The notes beneath the pieces were generated by a model that did not search any database, was not told where the DNA came from, and saw nothing but the letters and a program-made list of their open reading frames with translations. From positions 1 to 64,000 of the forward strand of contig JAHHHW010000073.1 of the NCBI GenBank assembly GCA_019359115.1: a stretch of 64,000 bases of DNA. Direction: 5' to 3'. The translations under genes were made by a program, and so were the position numbers. This DNA is from Pelatocladus maniniholoensis HA4357-MV3 (GTDB taxonomy: Bacteria > Cyanobacteriota > Cyanobacteriia > Cyanobacteriales > Nostocaceae). Each line of letters opens with the position of its first letter. Positions within the stretch are counted from its first letter, which is position 1. Below are positions 62,420 through 64,000 of the stretch, in pieces.

Positions 62420-63931
62420 TCAAGCTACTTTTTTTACTAATATCGCAGCCCTAATTCTCAATACTGAAGCTGTGATTGCTGTAAAAAATATACCAATTAA
62501 TATATTTCTCCAACTAATTTCTTTTCCGTTCGCGCTTACCAAAAACACTTCTAGCATCAAAGAAGGTAAAACTATACCCGCAATCAGTAATAACCTATGA
62601 ATTATTTGCTGATGTTTAGCCAAAATAGAAAGTAGTGCCAAGTAAATTCCTAAAGGCACAAAATTCAAGGCATAGTAAAATATTTTATTTTCTATGGGAA
62701 TTAAATCTAGCAAATTTAGTGAATAAGAATTTTGTAAGTTATCTACGTATACTTGAATACTTGAACGAAAATAACTAATGATAATATGATGTAATTGCTT
62801 ATCTGTAAAAACATTTGGAATATTCAGTTGTATCTCGCTAGCATTTTCTCCAGTAATTGGTGTTCTCAATCGCAAGTTTAAAGCAGTTCCCTGCTGTCCT
62901 AAAGTAAAATTGCGACGCAACTGATCCATAGAAATTGACACAATTCGAGCAGGGCCGGTTTGATTTATGTCGCTAGTAGCTACAGTTGTGCTGATTGTAA
63001 ATTCAGAGGTATGAGATATTCTTTGATTCAATTTTGTCACAGAGCCAGCAGTTTCTAGCCAATTACTGGAACTCAATAAAGCGCCTTTTTTTTCTTGAAT
63101 CTCTGAAGGCTGAATACGCCACAACAATTTAGGTAAATTACCACTTTTATCCTGATAGTAAGATTTGCCGTTTGTGTCTAATTTATAAGCAGCTAACAGA
63201 GAACTTCCAAATTTATCAAAATAATTTTCATCTGCAAATGTCTGTGCAACTTCAATGGCTGACATAGCTCTATCAGTCATATTTACTTCAGAAACGTATC
63301 CTTGCCAAGGTCTATCTCCTGTGACTTCATTACCAATTGTTAGCGGATAATTTAAGTTCCAATTACTTAAATAGGTTGTACTTTGCCAAAATACTAAATT
63401 TAGAGATGATAATAATATGTATCCCAAACAAAACACAGCTATTCTTTGATTAATCTGCCTACTTGTGTTGTTCTCTATCCTCGCTAATGTGTAAGCAAAA
63501 CTTTGAGAAGAAAACCAATTAAAGCAAAGCCAACCCACAAAACCACCGATACTATTATTAATAATATCGACGAAAGTGGGTGTTCTACCAGGCAGAAAAA
63601 CTTGCAAAAGTTCAACTATCGTTGATAAACCCGTACTGATTAATATAACTATTAAAATTTCCAGTGCTAAGTTCACCCTTTTTCTTTGTAAAACACTGCT
63701 AGCAAAGAATCCTAAAGGTATAAACAATAAAATATTGTTGACTTGATCTTGGAAAGAGGTTTCATTACTAAAAGTCGCAATCAGTTGTTGCCAAGAAAAA
63801 TCATTTGGGAAGAAAAAACTAAAAGGATAAAGTGTCGCTAACAGTACCACTAATATACTCATTGCGACAAATGCGTAATTTTTAGTTAATTCGACTAAAT
63901 TAGCGTTACGAATTATTTGACGTTTATTCAT
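62420..63931 (-). CDS. VanZ-like membrane protein with LamG-like domain
   Basis: The protein is 503 residues. The N-terminal about 155 residues form a VanZ-like unit of four helices ('QDQVNNILLFIPLGFFASSVL', 'STIVELLQVFLPGRTPTFVDIINNSIGGFVGWL'). A LamG/concanavalin-like beta domain follows (about 195-415, with 'DRPWQGYVSEVNMTDRAMSAIEVAQTFADENYF'), and three helices close the protein. It is probably an envelope protein with an external sugar-binding-type domain. VanZ proteins are linked to lipid or wall processes, but the function here is unknown. Confidence 0.8.
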   Translation of the reverse strand: MNKRQIIRNANLVELTKNYAFVAMSILVVLLATLYPFSFFFPNDFSWQQLIATFSNETSFQDQVNNILLFIPLGFFASSVLQRKRVNLALEILIVILISTGLSTIVELLQVFLPGRTPTFVDIINNSIGGFVGWLCFNWFSSQSFAYTLARIENNTSRQINQRIAVFCLGYILLSSLNLVFWQSTTYLSNWNLNYPLTIGNEVTGDRPWQGYVSEVNMTDRAMSAIEVAQTFADENYFDKFGSSLLAAYKLDTNGKSYYQDKSGNLPKLLWRIQPSEIQEKKGALLSSSNWLETAGSVTKLNQRISHTSEFTISTTVATSDINQTGPARIVSISMDQLRRNFTLGQQGTALNLRLRTPITGENASEIQLNIPNVFTDKQLHHIIISYFRSSIQVYVDNLQNSYSLNLLDLIPIENKIFYYALNFVPLGIYLALLSILAKHQQIIHRLLLIAGIVLPSLMLEVFLVSANGKEISWRNILIGIFFTAITASVLRIRAAILVKKVA

Positions 63932-64000
63932 AGTCGCCGATTCTACTTATACAATTTACTGATTTTATCTAGCTAAATATATATTCCTTTTACTTTCATT

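Noticed and set aside
1-64000. tRNA and rRNA genes
   Set aside because: I looked for T-loop and D-loop patterns and rRNA-like stretches by eye and found none; a tRNAscan run would settle it.

Overview
The window is chromosomal DNA from a cyanobacterium, most likely a filamentous, heterocyst-forming type. The octamer GCGATCGC (HIP1) is scattered throughout. Heptanucleotide tandem repeats (STRR type) and palindromic dispersed repeats fill many spacers. The DNA polymerase III alpha gene is present only as its C-terminal half, behind a DnaE split-intein C-fragment, which is an arrangement special to cyanobacteria. Several small families restricted to cyanobacteria also occur. I saw no rRNA, tRNA or CRISPR array.

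Layout. 1-10 kb: tail of a possible ribbon-helix-helix protein, a GT9 glycosyltransferase, a WD40 protein, a RodZ-like protein, an RsuA/RluB pseudouridine synthase, a DUF2993 protein, a Dps ferritin, an AraC regulator and CdsA. 10-23.5 kb: ordinary housekeeping genes (cbiT, DUF1232, sugar-nucleotidyltransferase, phosphoribosyltransferase, type-4 uracil-DNA glycosylase, mscL, pyrF, tyrS, a PBP1A-type peptidoglycan synthase, DUF1825, TM2/SHOCT, a helix-hairpin-helix protein, lepB, a methyltransferase). 23.5-36 kb: a nuclease-like orphan, dnaE-C with its intein piece, gatA, two more RodZ-like genes, padR, mgtE and two broken genes (an alpha/beta hydrolase and a GH15-like protein). 36.7-49.8 kb: a type I secretion locus. 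It comprises a 970-residue phytase/GDPD/RTX protein (candidate cargo), a parvulin isomerase, an ABC exporter with a cNMP domain and a degenerate C39 domain, and a HlyD adaptor. A three-gene IS607-type transposon lies between exporter and adaptor, and a histidine kinase follows. 50-64 kb: a BON lipoprotein, a stress protein with a recent 381-bp internal duplication, a probable sugar-salvage group (DOMON-like protein, APH-fold kinase, AGE epimerase), a Uma2 protein, a CHASE2-Ser/Thr kinase, a ROK sugar kinase, a peptide-type ABC permease and a VanZ/LamG protein.

The most unusual material is in the repeats. Four places carry the same modular element: a row of hairpins joined by nearly constant linkers, with stem sequences that change in a compensating way between copies. 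One copy lies inside a 173-bp element with 13-bp perfect terminal inverted repeats and an 8-bp target duplication that split a small HTH gene; removing element plus one duplication restores the frame exactly. A second copy lies inside a 268-bp element with 28-bp inverted repeats. Other repeats have entered genes. One lies in frame within the ABC exporter, between its cNMP and C39 domains, and a 24-27 bp insert with two stops interrupts a hydrolase just after its nucleophile elbow. Two unrelated 21-bp tandem arrays, both open in a heptapeptide frame, complete the picture of a genome shaped by small repeats.

Functional assignments rest on motif recognition by eye and remembered family knowledge. 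No database search was run.
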